Assembly (NCBI GenBank): GCA_905250125.1
Contig: CAJNOL010000069.1
Location: forward strand, 62,001-126,000
Length of the DNA: 64,000 nt
DNA from: Rotaria sordida
Taxonomy: Eukaryota > Rotifera > Eurotatoria > Philodinida > Philodinidae
Direction of reading: 5' to 3'
Positions 23,495 through 35,808 of this stretch are shown piece after piece (the stretch's first letter is position 1; each line of letters opens with the position of its first letter). Both the position numbers and the translations under genes were made by a program. A model generated the notes under the pieces. That model searched no databases. It saw only the letters and a program-made list of their open reading frames with translations, and had not been told where the DNA came from.

Positions 23495-26400
23495 TCACCA
23501 TAATCCTAAATTATACAAGTAAAAATTTAAGAACGATGAAAAAAGACGAAAAATTTTCATTATCTTACCTTTTGATTGTCCGCCTGGTGGTTGTTGAACA
23601 CGTGTTGTTTTTCGAAGATTTCCATCATCCCATTGTTCACCTAAAAATATTTATCTATGAAAATTAATTTTTTATTTTCAAATCAAATACTTACCTGATA
23701 ACATAAAACTTGAATCAAATAGATTTCGTGCTCCTAAAAATATTGTCTTATATATAAAAAAAAAACAATTTATTATTCATACTAACCAGCACGTGTTGCT
23801 GGTCGATTATGAAAACCAGCAGCTGGTAATTCATGATTACTATGAATTGTTTGATTTTTTGGACTTGTTTTCAAATCACCATTTGAAACTGATTTTTTTG
23901 CATCGATGACTTCACCTGTATATGGTTCACGTTCAATCTTTTGTTGTTTGATAATCTAAATACAAGCAATAGTTGTAAATCAAAAAACTGATTAATTATT
24001 ATGAATTTTACTTGTTCACGAAGTTGTTCTCGTTTATTTAATTTTTGATAAATATAATCAGTGAAACATGTTGTTTCAATATATTTGCCTGAACCTTGTA
24101 TAGCATTTAACTGTATTTATAATGAATAAAATGACAATAAAAAAATTAAAACAAAAAAAAAAATAAAATAAAATACAAACTTGTCCATTTTCATAAGCAA
24201 TTTTACCAGCAACAATAGTTATTATAGGTAAACCATGGCATTGAAAACCTTCGAATATATTAAAATCACATGCTTGATGATGTGTTGAAAAAGATATTGT
24301 TTTTGTTGCTTGTGGATCCCATATTAAACAATCACCATCAGAACCAACTGCAATGCGACCTTTTTTTGGATACATATTAAAAATACGTGCTGCATTAGAA
24401 CTTGTTATAGCAACAAATTGATTTATATCGAGTTTGCCTGTTTCAACACCTTTAGTCCAAATAACTGATAAACGATCTTCAATACCATTGATACCATTTG
24501 GAATCTAAAAAAAAATTTTCTTCTTTTTGTTAATCTAGTTAAAATAGAAACTATTTTACTTTTCGAAAATCATCTTTGCCTAAAGCTTTTTGATTTCCAT
24601 TAAACGTACAATGATCAGTAGCAGTTGTTGATAATGAACCACTGGAGGAATTAATACTAGCATTTTTATTCTGAAAGAATAATAAAAAATACATACTTAG
24701 CCAACAGATCCAAAAGATAAGGTCCTGTGGTTGGATCATTACGAAGAGGTGGTGACACCACATGAGCAGCTGCATGACGCCAACATTTATTAAAATATTG
24801 TGATCCATCAGTACCTAAACTTGCTACATTAGATTCACCAAATACGACTTGACCTATTTCAAATAAAAAAAAGATCATGAGTTTTATATGAACTTATTTA
24901 AAATACTAAATTGTATTCTACCTTTTAATCGTACCTCTTGTACTTTATCAGCTGCTGTTTTACTCATTATATGTACAACATAAAGAGGACATCTATGAAA
25001 TAAAATTAAAAGTTCTAATTATCTTAATTTCAATGAAATTCTACCGAGCTTGTTCAGCAATAGTAATAGCTCGATTTGTAGCTTCAGCTTCAAGCTAAAA
25101 TAGTTAATCTATTGATTATACAGAGACTAATATATATTATTATGATCTCTTGCCTTTTCTGGACGACTAAGAAGATGACCTTCAGGTCCTGTTATGCCTA
25201 GTTTTAACATTTCTTTTTCTAATTCTTTAATTACTAAACCATTTTCAGCATGTACCATAGCAATGGCACCGAGTTCACGACATTTTGAAAATATTTGAAA
25301 TATTTCATCATCATGTAACATGAAAGTATCTGAATAAGCCATGAAAACTTTGAATGAATTAACACCTAAACAAAAAATTAATTTACAAATCAGTATATAA
25401 AGGATATTCTAAGAAGATGTATACACTAATTCATAGAATGATAGTAATGAATAACTGTCTATAAAGCAAGTACTAATTGAGCTCTTCACGGTGTTTTATT
25501 GTTTCTAGAGGTGTAGCTTAGCACTAGACCGCTCTGGCTGGGTGATTTTGTTGATTACCACATATCCACAAGGTACTGTGTGAAAATTTCACTGCCACCA
25601 GTCATAAAACGACATCGAACAAGTCATTAACGACTATTTGACTAGGATTATCCGTCTGATAGCATGCTGACTACGTTGTGACATACACCTAATCTTATGG
25701 CTAGAGTATGGGTGTGGATGAGAGTTCAAGCAATTGAGTGCAAGAACTCTGGGTTAAGTTGACCTTCTTTTCAGAGCTACAGCTAGTATTATTTATAAAA
25801 AAAGATATCGGACTATTGAATCTGCCATAAGGCAGCTGAAAGATAGGAGTGTTCTTCCTTCCAGCACTAAAGGCAGAGTAGGGGCTGCAGAATGATTACA
25901 TTCTAGAAAGAAGGACGCTGCATGGGCAATTTTCGGAAGTATGGAAGGGGACGTCTTATCTTACGCGTTCCCCCCCCCCCCCCCAATAGCTATGCCCTTG
26001 ATTGTTTTGTTTATTTTTTATAATAATAAAATTGATAAAACAGAACAGATCCGAACAGTATCTTATCTTCTCTATCATTTCAGATAATTCATGTAAAGAT
26101 TTATTTAAAATTTCGTGCACTAGTAATCATTTTTTATTGTGTATACATCTTTTTAGAACAATTTGTAATTAGATATATATCTCTTGTGAAACCTTTTTCT
26201 TTCGTAAGTATTTCCATATCTTTAGCGACTTGTTCATTCCAATGTGTAATAGCAATATGTAAACCATAATCACAACAAACTTTTGAATCAGCTCGTTCAC
26301 GCCACTGTTTATAAGCTTCAAGAAGTGTTTGTTCTTTTGTTGGAATAACAAGATCAACTATAAAAATAAAAGAAAGCAAAAAGATGAAAAACATTTTCTT

Positions 26401-28923
26401 TTATATGTAATCATAATTCAATTCATAGCTATCAAACAAAATCTTATATATCAAAAATAGTGATCATAATATTTATATTCGATTTTTCATCATATAAGAA
26501 CTATTGATTAGATCTCTAGGTCGATCTAAATGTCTTTTCTATTACGTCACAATAACCATCATGCTATATAAAAAAAAAGAAAAAGAAAAAAAGAAGTGAT
26601 GCAATCTGATTCTTTAACGTTTTCTTTTTTTTTCTTTTTCTTCTTTCTCATTTTAGCTTGTGAACAAATTAATAAACGACAGTAGTGATCGACTGAACGC
26701 AAAGAAACAAAAGTGAAATATGAAAGAATGATAGACAGTTAATCACTTTGTTTGGGTTGAGACCAACAAAGAAAATGACTGTATCATACGTAACAAATCT
26801 AATCAATATGCAAGAAACGAATGAAAAAACTAAAAATGGCATATATATGTATGTATATTATGAGTAAAAAAAAAGATTGTAGAGATACGTTCAAGGGTAG
26901 CGTGCTTCGATTTTTTATTCTCTCGTTTTCTTTTTTTTTTTTTTTTTTACCGTTTATACGGTCACTCACTAGAGCGCACATATATGTATATGTATGGTAA
27001 AAGATGCATATCTTTTATCAGCTGTCGCCTTATTTCATGACATCATCATCAAAATGATCGACGACGATGTAGTTTCAATCATATGCAATATGTATATATA
27101 TGTTGTATGAAAACAGATTCATTTTCTCTATTGTCATTATAACTCTTCTACCTTTCCCATTCGCCATCATACATCGGACATAGGAAGTTAGTTGAATAGG
27201 TCAGGTGAACAAGAGAGAATATAAAAAAAAAGAAGAAGAAGGAAAAAGTACATTGAACAATTTGATTCGATCATCTCGCTGCCAGCCATCAAAGAGAAAA
27301 AAATCAGGTCTATTTTTTCCCACATATGACACTATTGAACTAATATAGAAAAAAAAACATATTACACTTAGTTCTATCTTTTATTTCTTAGATATGCTAT
27401 GACCGATATCATTTTCGTTCTGATTGGTGTTACTGCTGGTACAGGATTATTACTTGGTTCAATACTAACAACCTATTGTTGTTGTAAACGATATTTTCGT
27501 AGTCAATTAACATCAAGTTCTCAACCATCTAAACAACAACAACAACAACAACAAGAACAAGAACACCAAGATTATCTTCATTCAGTAATTGTCAATCAAC
27601 ATATTGCTAGACACCTTCGACCAAATTCAACTATATCATTTATTAGTGATAATTATCATAATAATATGACTCTAATAGCATCACCTCATCGTTTGGCTAT
27701 GCTTGAACAACAACAACGACAACAAGAACCAGCAACATTAGTCATTGAAAATCCATTAATTTCTCTATCATCTAATACAGGAGAACAAAAATCAACAGTA
27801 TTAGAATCTTTTGTTTATGAAAATCCAACACTCGAATTAGGTGAATTGCCAACAACTGGTGCAATATGATACCAGATTAAAAAATTAGACTACTATGCTT
27901 TTCTTTTTCTTCTCTTGTACATACGAATGGTTGTTGTGCCGCCAGCAATTGCTGCTTTGGTACCCGTATAAAAATCATCAACTGTTCTTGTACCCATAAA
28001 TTCCAATTCTAGATGAGTTTGTGTATCAATACCACCTGAAAATAATTTATATATGTAAAAATAAAAATACTAAATAAATAAATAAATAAATACCTGGCAT
28101 AACAAATTTGCCTGTAGCATCAATTGTTTTTGTTCCAGTAGGTACAATAAGATTAAGACCAATTTGTCTATATGACAAAAAAAAAGTTAATTATTTTTAT
28201 AAAAGAGTAGTTTTGATTATAACAACTTACTTGATAATACCTTCTTCGATGAAGACATCAGCAAACATTGTTCCATCATCATTAATTACTCGACCACCTT
28301 TAATTAATAGACGATGTTGTAAAGCCTAAAAAATAAAATAAAATATTAAATGAAATAATGATTTTATTGTAAATTAAAATTTCAATTATATACTTTGCTA
28401 TTGTTTTTGTATTAAAATATGATACTATTCTTAATCTTAGAAAAAACAAATTCAGATCTACTTTCATTAGTTATTTCATTTTTTTGCTGATATAGAAGTA
28501 GTTTTAATATTAATTTCAAAGATAAGAATTTCGACTATTGAATAAGGTAAAGAGCTTGTGACTAAAGTCATTGTAGACTTTTACTATTGTTTTGTTTTTT
28601 TTTCGATTGAAAAAAAAAATGAGTACACAAATACAATTAAAAAAAAACCATATCATTAGCGGATTCCTTACTTTAGAGTTACTATTCGTATCTTGTGACG
28701 TTGATGGAATAACAGTAAAAACACTATTTACACTTCCTGGTCTCAATACTGATGCTGTCGAAGAAAGACAAGAAGATTGTTGTACATTTTTAATACAATA
28801 AAAACTCGATTTAGGATTTGAATTACATTGCAATTGTTCATGATCATGTTTTGAAGGAATAAAATGAAAACAAGCATTCGATGAATTTGTTTGTTCTTCA
28901 ACGTCTGATAATGATGACGACAT
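23495..28923 (-). CDS. CRMP: Dihydropyrimidinase-related protein (CRMP family), 16 exons
   Basis: Exons in order: 28923-28672, 28325-28231, 28167-28094, 28035-27925, 26357-26193, 25365-25154, 25094-25045, 24992-24922, 24853-24693, 24670-24560, 24504-24181, 24110-24012, 23955-23787, 23733-23695, 23640-23569, 23505-23495; 671 residues. Residues 1-84 are a Ser-rich extension; 85 to about 550 form the amidohydrolase barrel; the end carries the CRMP-type tail ([15 protein letters not shown], then [10 protein letters not shown]). The barrel is closer to true dihydropyrimidinase than to vertebrate CRMPs. Of the DHPase metal ligands it keeps His148, the carboxylation-site Lys238 (NSFK), His271 (VHAEN), His327 (VVHIMSK) and Asp416 (ATDHCTF), but the first His of the HxH motif is Gln146 (GGIDTQTH). 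The exon 25154 donor is GC (AAG/GCAAGA) rather than GT. It probably acts as a cytoskeletal tetramer in neurons; residual hydrolase activity is uncertain. Confidence 0.92.
25500..25984 (+). repeat. SINE-like insertion candidate ending in a C15 run
   Basis: The first and larger of two long CRMP introns (25366-26192) contains a block of less AT-rich sequence than its surroundings. It starts with a tRNA-like GTGTAGCTTAGCACTAGACC resembling a box A, has a weak box B-like GAGTTCAAGCAAT at about 25722, and ends with 15 consecutive C at 25970-25984. I see no coding frame. The composition and tRNA-like head suggest a SINE-type retroposon, but no target-site duplication was identified. Confidence 0.3.
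27399..27869 (+). CDS. Nested single-pass membrane protein inside a CRMP intron (156 aa)
   Basis: The frame lies antisense within the 1.57 kb CRMP intron 26358-27924. It begins just after an AG acceptor (CTTAG at 27387-27391), so a 5'-UTR intron is likely. Residues 4-26 are a transmembrane segment ([20 protein letters not shown]) followed by a CCCKR juxtamembrane cluster that could be palmitoylated. With no signal peptide, the rest (about 125 residues) is probably cytoplasmic. It has a poly-Gln run (about 47-53) and two related motifs, VIENPLISL and VYENPTLEL, near the C-terminus. The YEN in the second would fit a Grb2-type SH2 site if phosphorylated (inference). No homologue recognised. Codon use and length support a real gene. 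Confidence 0.6.
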   Translation: MTDIIFVLIGVTAGTGLLLGSILTTYCCCKRYFRSQLTSSSQPSKQQQQQQQEQEHQDYLHSVIVNQHIARHLRPNSTISFISDNYHNNMTLIASPHRLAMLEQQQRQQEPATLVIENPLISLSSNTGEQKSTVLESFVYENPTLELGELPTTGAI

Positions 28924-29310
28924 GTTGAGGTTTATTTTTTTTTCCTTCTGTCCTTGACTAACTTGAAGGATCTAGTTGGTTGATGTTACATTTCTGCTAC
29001 CGTCGACGTCGTCACGAAGCACATTCTTTTTTTTCTTTTCCTGCTTTCTCTATGTTTTTCTTCGAATGTTCATCAATCTTGCTTTCTTTTTTGTTTTCCT
29101 ATTTTGCTACTTTTCGTTCTGCTGAGGAATATTTATGATATCTTAAAAAGAAAAAATGACTGCGATCGAAGAGAAATGACATGAGTTTGACTTGATTCTC
29201 CTTAAATGGTTATTGGCAACAAATTGCTGAACTTTTTGTTCAAATAAAGGATGATATATAAACATGCTCTGAGTCATATAAAAGTGTACTTCAAGTAAGT
29301 AACGAATTGT
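28924..29310. other. Spacer upstream of the CRMP-like gene
   Basis: T/C-rich then AT-rich sequence that should contain the 5' UTR and promoter of the minus-strand CRMP-like gene. I see no coding sequence. Confidence 0.4.
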
Positions 29311-30244
29311 GATAAAACTCTGTATTAATTTTGCTTTCAGTAAAGCATGAAAACAAATCATCGGGAAGACTAGATAGTTTTCTTGTTAGAAGGATCTCAA
29401 GTCTCTACTACAAAACTGTGTATAAATATTTGATTCATATTACTTACCGAAGACTGAAAAGTTTTACGAATATATTTGATTGGAAAAGTTCTCTGCAAGA
29501 TTCTGGAATTTAGAAAGCAAAATCCATTTACTAAGAAATTTGGTCGTAGAGTTTAGGTTTTTTATCGAGTTGTTTAGCACTACGATAGAACATTGTGCAG
29601 AAGTAAATAAGAAAATTTTCAAGCTATTGGTTGAATTCGAAATTGACATTTTTCTAACGTTGTTTTGTTTACTAACGAAAAGTATTCATAATTAATAAGT
29701 GATTTCGAAAAATAAGATTTTTTCTAGTAATAGAAGTTAACAAAGCCCCATAGTGTATCTCCAATTAGAGTTTAGTAAGTCCTCTACAAATGCACATTAT
29801 ATAAAACTAAATACTGTTTTTCTATTAGACATTATGAGAAAAACTTGTTTGGGCGTCGTAGAGGGAAAAATCAAGTTTTGAATAACACTGTTTTCTATAA
29901 AATCTGTAGTTTGATAACTTGAATATTTTAATCTCACTAGAAAGTTCGCATCGCGTTGATTATACTCAAACATAACATATCCCTACAAATTTAGAAAATC
30001 AAATGGAAGACAAATCGATCAAATGCACATTTCATCACTATAATTGTGTGTGAAATTGCAAAGCACTTTTTTCTGTCGAACATGTTCTTAAAACTTTTCA
30101 GTGTACACTAAGTATTTTGAACCAAATATTTTTTGGCAGCTTTGTAGTAGAGACTTTGGTCTTTGGAACAAGAAAACTATCAAGTCTCTACGATGATTTG
30201 TTGTCATGCTATACTGAAAACAAAATTAATACAGAAGTTTTGTA
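29311..30244. mobile_element. Foldback element, about 0.93 kb
   Basis: The arms 29311-29470 and 30085-30244 are reverse complements with mismatches. Shared blocks include CTGTATTAATTTTG, AAACAAATCATCG, GATAGTTTTCTTGTT and AAGTCTCTACTACAAA. The interior (about 600 bp) is AT-rich and has no transposase; short frames on both strands here are by-products of the palindrome. The similarity does not extend outside these limits. Confidence 0.7.
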
Positions 30245-31399
30245 CCATCTATTAGTAAATGTGATGGCCTTCTTTTGATTTTGGAAATTTAAACAAATCT
30301 TACATCTGTTTTAGGTGGCGATGAATTGTGATTGTTGTTTGTTATTGGCATTTTGTAAATGTTGAATTTCACAAGACAAAAAAAGAAAATCTAGAAAATT
30401 GGATGGATAAGAACATTGACTAGTTTAAAAACATTTGTGTGACTATTTGTTGCATACAAACAAATGTTCACTGATTAGTCAACGGTACACATTATTATGT
30501 ATGCATGCATATATATCATCACGTTCTTCTTTTTTTTGTGTACACATGCTGATCAATGAACGGAAGTGTCATATTGAACTAAAGGATGAATGAATGAATA
30601 AACCTCTACGGACAGATCAGCATTCAATCGAAACTGTATTAAACTCCCTCCTATTCTTTTCTTTCCGAAGAAAGGAAAGAAAGAAGCAGAACAAAAGGTA
30701 ATTCGAATGAGTCATCAATAACAATGAATGTAGACAAGTTAGAGAGACACTTGTATAACTATTCTATTCGTATAAAGATTGATTTACATCTAATCTTCTT
30801 ATCATTAAAATTTTCACATAATAATAATAATAATCAATCAACCAAAATCTTATAACCTATATAATTGTCGCTCAGTATTGACTAGCGTCATCTATCAACT
30901 AGTATGTGATATTTCGTTTTTCGTTTTTCGTTTATAGTTTATTTCTTTTTCATTTCAAGATCATGTGCTAAATACATGATTCACTTTTTTATCACATCGT
31001 AAAATCTGAAAATTCTATTACATACAGATAAGTAGGCCAAATAGGTTCGTTACTAATTGGATTAACGATTCAGCAGCTTGGTTTTTTCTTTCTTTTTTTA
31101 GTGTCAACTAAAAGATCTCATTAATTGTATCTTAGTTAACTTTATTATTAGTAAGTGTATCAGTCAGAAATAAAATGCCATAAGGCATTCTTAATTCGTG
31201 TCGACGAGCGCAAAAATACAACGACTTCAAGTAAACTATATAATAAAAAAAATACTTTTATATAGAAAAACTTTTCTTTTCTTTTTCATTTAATTTCGAA
31301 AAAAAAACTTTTAGACTTTTAGTAATTTGAAACAAAACATCAAAATGTTTTATATTTCAGATTTTCTTTTAAATATTCATGTCTAACATTAGAGACTAA
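30245..31399. other. Spacer upstream of the cytidylyltransferase gene
   Basis: 1.15 kb of AT-rich sequence with no convincing gene. It includes a short TTTTTCG triplication near 30917-30935 and a possible 5'-UTR acceptor near 31358. It probably holds the PCYT1 promoter. Confidence 0.4.
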
Positions 31400-34026
31400 A
31401 TGAATGATAAGTCAGTATTAATTACACCTGGCGGCAGTACATGTATTGATGCATGGCATGATGCATCAGCTGAAAATTCTACTAATACTAATACGAATAA
31501 TTTACTATTGAAAGAAAATAATTATGAACACTTGTCATCTAAAGACATATTAATAGAATCAAAAAATAAATCTAATAATGGAACAATTAATAAGCGTTCA
31601 ATGCAATTCAATGGTACACCTTCTGTTAATGTTGATCTTAATTTAGGTCCAGCATCTTTATGTTATGAAGAAAACGCTAAAAAAGAACGTGATAACTGTG
31701 ATTATTCAATAAAAATTACATTAGATATGGCTAAAAATGATACAGCACCAAGAAAAATTCGTATTTTTGCTGCTGGTAAAAAAAAATCCGAATCTGTTTT
31801 CGTCGGTTTTTTTTATTAAATTAATTTTTAAAATTTAGGTATTTATGATTTATTTCATGCTGGTCATGCTCGACAATTAATGCAAGCAAAAAATTTATTT
31901 AAAAATGTTTATTTACTTGTTGGTGTTTGTAATGATGAAATAGCACATAAGAGAAAAGGTAAAACTGTAATGAACGAAGCTGAACGTTATGAAAGTGTTC
32001 GTCATTGTCGTTATGTTGATGAAGTTATAATAGACACACCATGGGTTCTTAATGATGAATTTTTAACACAAAATAAAATTGATTTTGTTGCACATAGTGA
32101 AATTTCATATAGAACCGAAGGTAGTGATGATATTTACCAATATATTAAAGTAAGTTATAGAAAAGATCTTATCCGATATTATGAATATTCACTATCGAAA
32201 ATTCTGTATACTAACACGTTGATCGAAAAGTAATTAGATAAAATGTTCATTTCATTTTTCAGTCTTTCTCAAAAGCCTGCAGAAATTTGAAAACATTTTG
32301 TTAGAATTAGAATTTTGTATTCGTTTGGATTATGGGTTTAAAATTTTTGTATGACTCTTTTAGTTTAGGATTTATGAGTTGACCTTTTCGAGACGTGACA
32401 ATTACGTTCGAACGAAGAAAATTGACGGTTTTTACTGCTTTAGTCTTCGTCATTGCTTACAGTATATTATCGACTTTTTTTGCATAGAATTAAAGACAAA
32501 ATTGTTCCCTACAAAGTGATATAAGAATTAAGAATTTCAGGAATAGCCGAGCTCACTTTCCAAGTCTTTTTCCTATAGAAATTGAGAAGATTATCTAAAT
32601 TGACACGATGTCCCGTAACCAAACACTCATTGTTAGCAAATGACTTAGAGCTATCTAATCATTAAGATGCCATTTTATTCTCTGTATTCGAAATAATTTT
32701 CGCTTCGGATTTGAGTAATTTTTTGGCATGCTTTAAAAGTTTGACTCATGACTTTTAAACCAGAAGTCCTAGAAAAATTTTGAAACATATATTCGGAAGG
32801 AACATAAAATTTTAATTCTCACTCAATGTTTTCAAATTTTTGCAGATTTCTTAAAAAGATTAAAAAAATGAACAAGAATTTCTTCTGCTTTCTTTTCAGA
32901 GTCAAACTTTTTATCACTTAATAGATTTAGTTCTATGTTTTCGAAAACGAATTATTCTATGAGAATCTTAGCAATAGCATGAATCTTGTTGTGTTTACAT
33001 AGAAATCTGATGAAATATCACTTCAGATTACTTTTTTTGTCTTGATTTTGATTTAAGACTTGTCTAGAATTAATCCTAATGGAATTAGAGAAGATAAAGA
33101 CCAGGAGGATTTTCTATTGAAATTATTACTTTGTTGTTAACCTAGTATTCATCTACAAATGAATATTTGTTTTTTTGTTGTTGAAATATTCAATTGTTGA
33201 AGAATGTTTATCGTCTCTATATTTCAGATACATTGACATATGTCGAAAATCTAATAAAATAATAATGACTCTCTCAATACGGTAAACTTGTTCTTATCGT
33301 TTCCGACATTCTCTGATTCCTAAGAGATTTGTAAATAAATTCAGAACAATCATTACAATTCTTATAAATAACTTGAAAGATTAATGCATGCTATCGTTTT
33401 TTTATATTTGACAATTATTAACAGTCATATTTTGACATTTGAAATTTTATCCAATCATTCAAGTATACGAAATTGACCCCAAAAAAAAATTATATTTACC
33501 AGAAATCTTCGTTAAGAAGAAAATTAAAAAAACAGTATAATTTCAGCCTGATATCAAGAAGTAATTATTATCGATAATTTTTGTTTTTCAGGCTCGTGGT
33601 ATGTTTGCTGCTATTCAACGTACTGAAGGTATTTCGACATCTGATATAATATGTCGTCTTGTTCGTGATTATGATATATATGTACAACGAAATTTAGCTC
33701 GTGGTTATTCAGCTCAAGATTTAAATGTTGGTTTTATAAAAAAAAATCAAATTCAATTTCAATCACGATTTGATACAGTTACATTAAAATTTCGTACATA
33801 TGTAGAAGAATCAAAAACATTTATGGAACGTTGGGAAGATCGAAGTAAAGAATATATACATTATTTTATTGATTTATTTGAACGTACACGTGTTTTAAAT
33901 TTACTTAATCGAACACGATCCATAGGTGTATATTCTAATACTCATAATAAACAAAGTGATACAGAAAATGATGATATAATAACATTAGAAGATAATAATT
34001 CTAATAAAAAGAAATTGAAACAATAA
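31400..34026 (+). CDS. PCYT1: CTP:phosphocholine cytidylyltransferase
   Basis: Converts phosphocholine plus CTP to CDP-choline, the regulated step of the Kennedy pathway for phosphatidylcholine; acts on nuclear and ER membranes. Three exons, 31400-31775, 31839-32149 and 33592-34026; 373 residues. Residues 1 to about 118 are a polar, poorly conserved region. The catalytic nucleotidyltransferase core follows: [10 protein letters not shown] with HxGH at His132-His135, [26 protein letters not shown] and the CTP-binding RTEGISTSD (239-247). The helical region after about 270 ([19 protein letters not shown]) matches the membrane-binding domain M; the phospho-serine tail of vertebrates is short or absent. 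The position before the catalytic motif, usually Asp (YADG), is Ala125 here (FAAG). The second intron (1.44 kb) holds a foldback element. An AATAAA overlaps the stop codon. Confidence 0.95.
32263..32861. mobile_element. Foldback element in a PCYT1 intron, about 0.6 kb
   Basis: Arms of about 115 bp at each end are reverse complements. CTGCAGAAATTTGAAAACAT on the left is answered by the complement ATGTTTTCAAATTTTTGCAG at about 32826-32845, and AAAATTTTTGTATGACTC / GGATTTATGAGT pair with the complements around 32745-32790. No coding capacity. It lies in the intron 32150-33591; the remaining 730 bp of that intron shows nothing recognisable. Confidence 0.65.
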
Positions 34027-35808
34027 ACAGTGATTTCTAGTAATAAACATTACAGTGAGACAAACAATTAAGTTATTTATTTATATATATGTATATATAT
34101 ATATATATATATGTTTTATTTTGAATTATGTACAATTTTATTTTTTTAATCAAGAAATTTTGGTAGACCTATGTTTTTGTTTAACTCTCATATTATAATT
34201 CATTAATAAGGATATGTTTGTTTTTTCGTTTAATTTTTCTTTTATTTTCATACGAAAAAATCAGATGTTTTTATAATCCAATAAACGGTTTATTTTTGTG
34301 TTCTGCTATCGTATTGTGTTTAATTGAATGAAATGAATACTGTTATTTTAAAAAAACACAGGTGACGAAGAACTATTTTCTTTTTTCTATGATAGAATCA
34401 TGACGGGAACAAAAAAAAATGTCATAGCCATATTTATTCGGTGTGAAATGATTAGCACTTGTTAGAGAAATGAGAAAGAAAAAAAAAGTATGTGATCAAA
34501 CAAATAGGATGACGGCATAGCACAACACGACGATTATGGCATAAATACCAAAAAGAATGTCGCTACGTTTATTATTTGATGCTGAATAACCTAGTGTGAA
34601 GAAAGGAAAGGAAAAAAAAATAACCATAATTACCCAATGCGTTAGGATTAACAAAAGTAAAATTCACTGACACTGTTGGTGGCTCGTTTCGCATTATTTA
34701 TTCTATTCATAGTAGTATGTACTTATATTCTTCTCTTGTTTCGTTTACATGAAAAGAATATACAATGAACATTATTTCAGAGAATTTTTTAGGATATTCC
34801 GTATAAATTCATATGACAAATAACATAAAAAATAAATGAATACCATAGAATGAAGAAGAAATCCATTAGTTATGATCCGACATGTTTATTTAAGTGCTTG
34901 TCATTATTTTTTCTAGTTTCTGTTTATTTTTCTACCCATAAATTGTCCATTATACAAATAAATATGTGTTTTCGCTGTATTAAGGTAAGAGATAATATGA
35001 TTATCTTGTAAAATTGTATAGGTTTTTTTCTCGATAAGAATTAAATTTTTATAGAGAATACTGTTAGAAAGCAAATGATTTCTCTTAAATAAATACTTTT
35101 CTATAGAAAAGAACAAAAGATTTTATTTAACAAAGTTTTAATTGCAAACATTGATTCATTTCAATAATTAAAACTTGTTTGTTTTTATCATAAATTGTCA
35201 AGTTCGAATCTTTATTTTTTTAAATTACACATGGTTCTAACTACGTTTCCCGTGTTTAACTGTTATTAAATTACGGATATCACACACGCTCCGAAGTTTT
35301 GACTGGTTATAATCACTAAGAGGAGGGGCTCTTTTCTTTTTCAATTTTTATAAGCATTTTCAACATGATTCTTTTTACTAAGATCAACTTAGACCTTTCC
35401 TTAAAATTTGATTTGTCAAGGTAAATGAGTGTGCGTCAAAGATTAAATGAAGAAATTGGTAGAGGTAAAAAATATACTGTAATATAATACGACAGTGCTC
35501 TTACTATGTCTCTCAAAAAATTTGTCTTTTCTTATTCAGTCCTTAGTTTCTTGTAGTATCTTAATAAGACATAGGATATGGGTAAGAATCTTTTATTACT
35601 TTCCTATACTAGTGAAGAAGATACAAATCAACTATAGATACGACTGTACTTATGTGAATAAGATAATCTTTTTGTTATATTGTATATCGATTTGTTTTAT
35701 TTTATTTCTTAGGGTAATAAAAAATTCATTTGAATACAAATATAATAATCGTAATACTTCTTTTTGCACGTGGCAAACAATTAATATTAAATATCTTCAT
35801 TCATATCA
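34027..35808. other. Intergenic region with AT microsatellite
   Basis: 1.8 kb between PCYT1 and the fucosyltransferase gene. It contains an (AT)n-rich tract at 34081-34113. A frame at 35495-35887 that runs into the fucosyltransferase start is Ile/Leu/Phe-rich and probably not translated. No other feature seen. Confidence 0.45.

Noticed and set aside
25500..25580. Possible functional tRNA gene
   Set aside because: Only a box A-like stretch is present; no cloverleaf can be folded and box B is too far away.
29143..29695. Several short frames on both strands
   Set aside because: They come from the arms of the foldback element at 29311-30244 and encode nothing recognisable.
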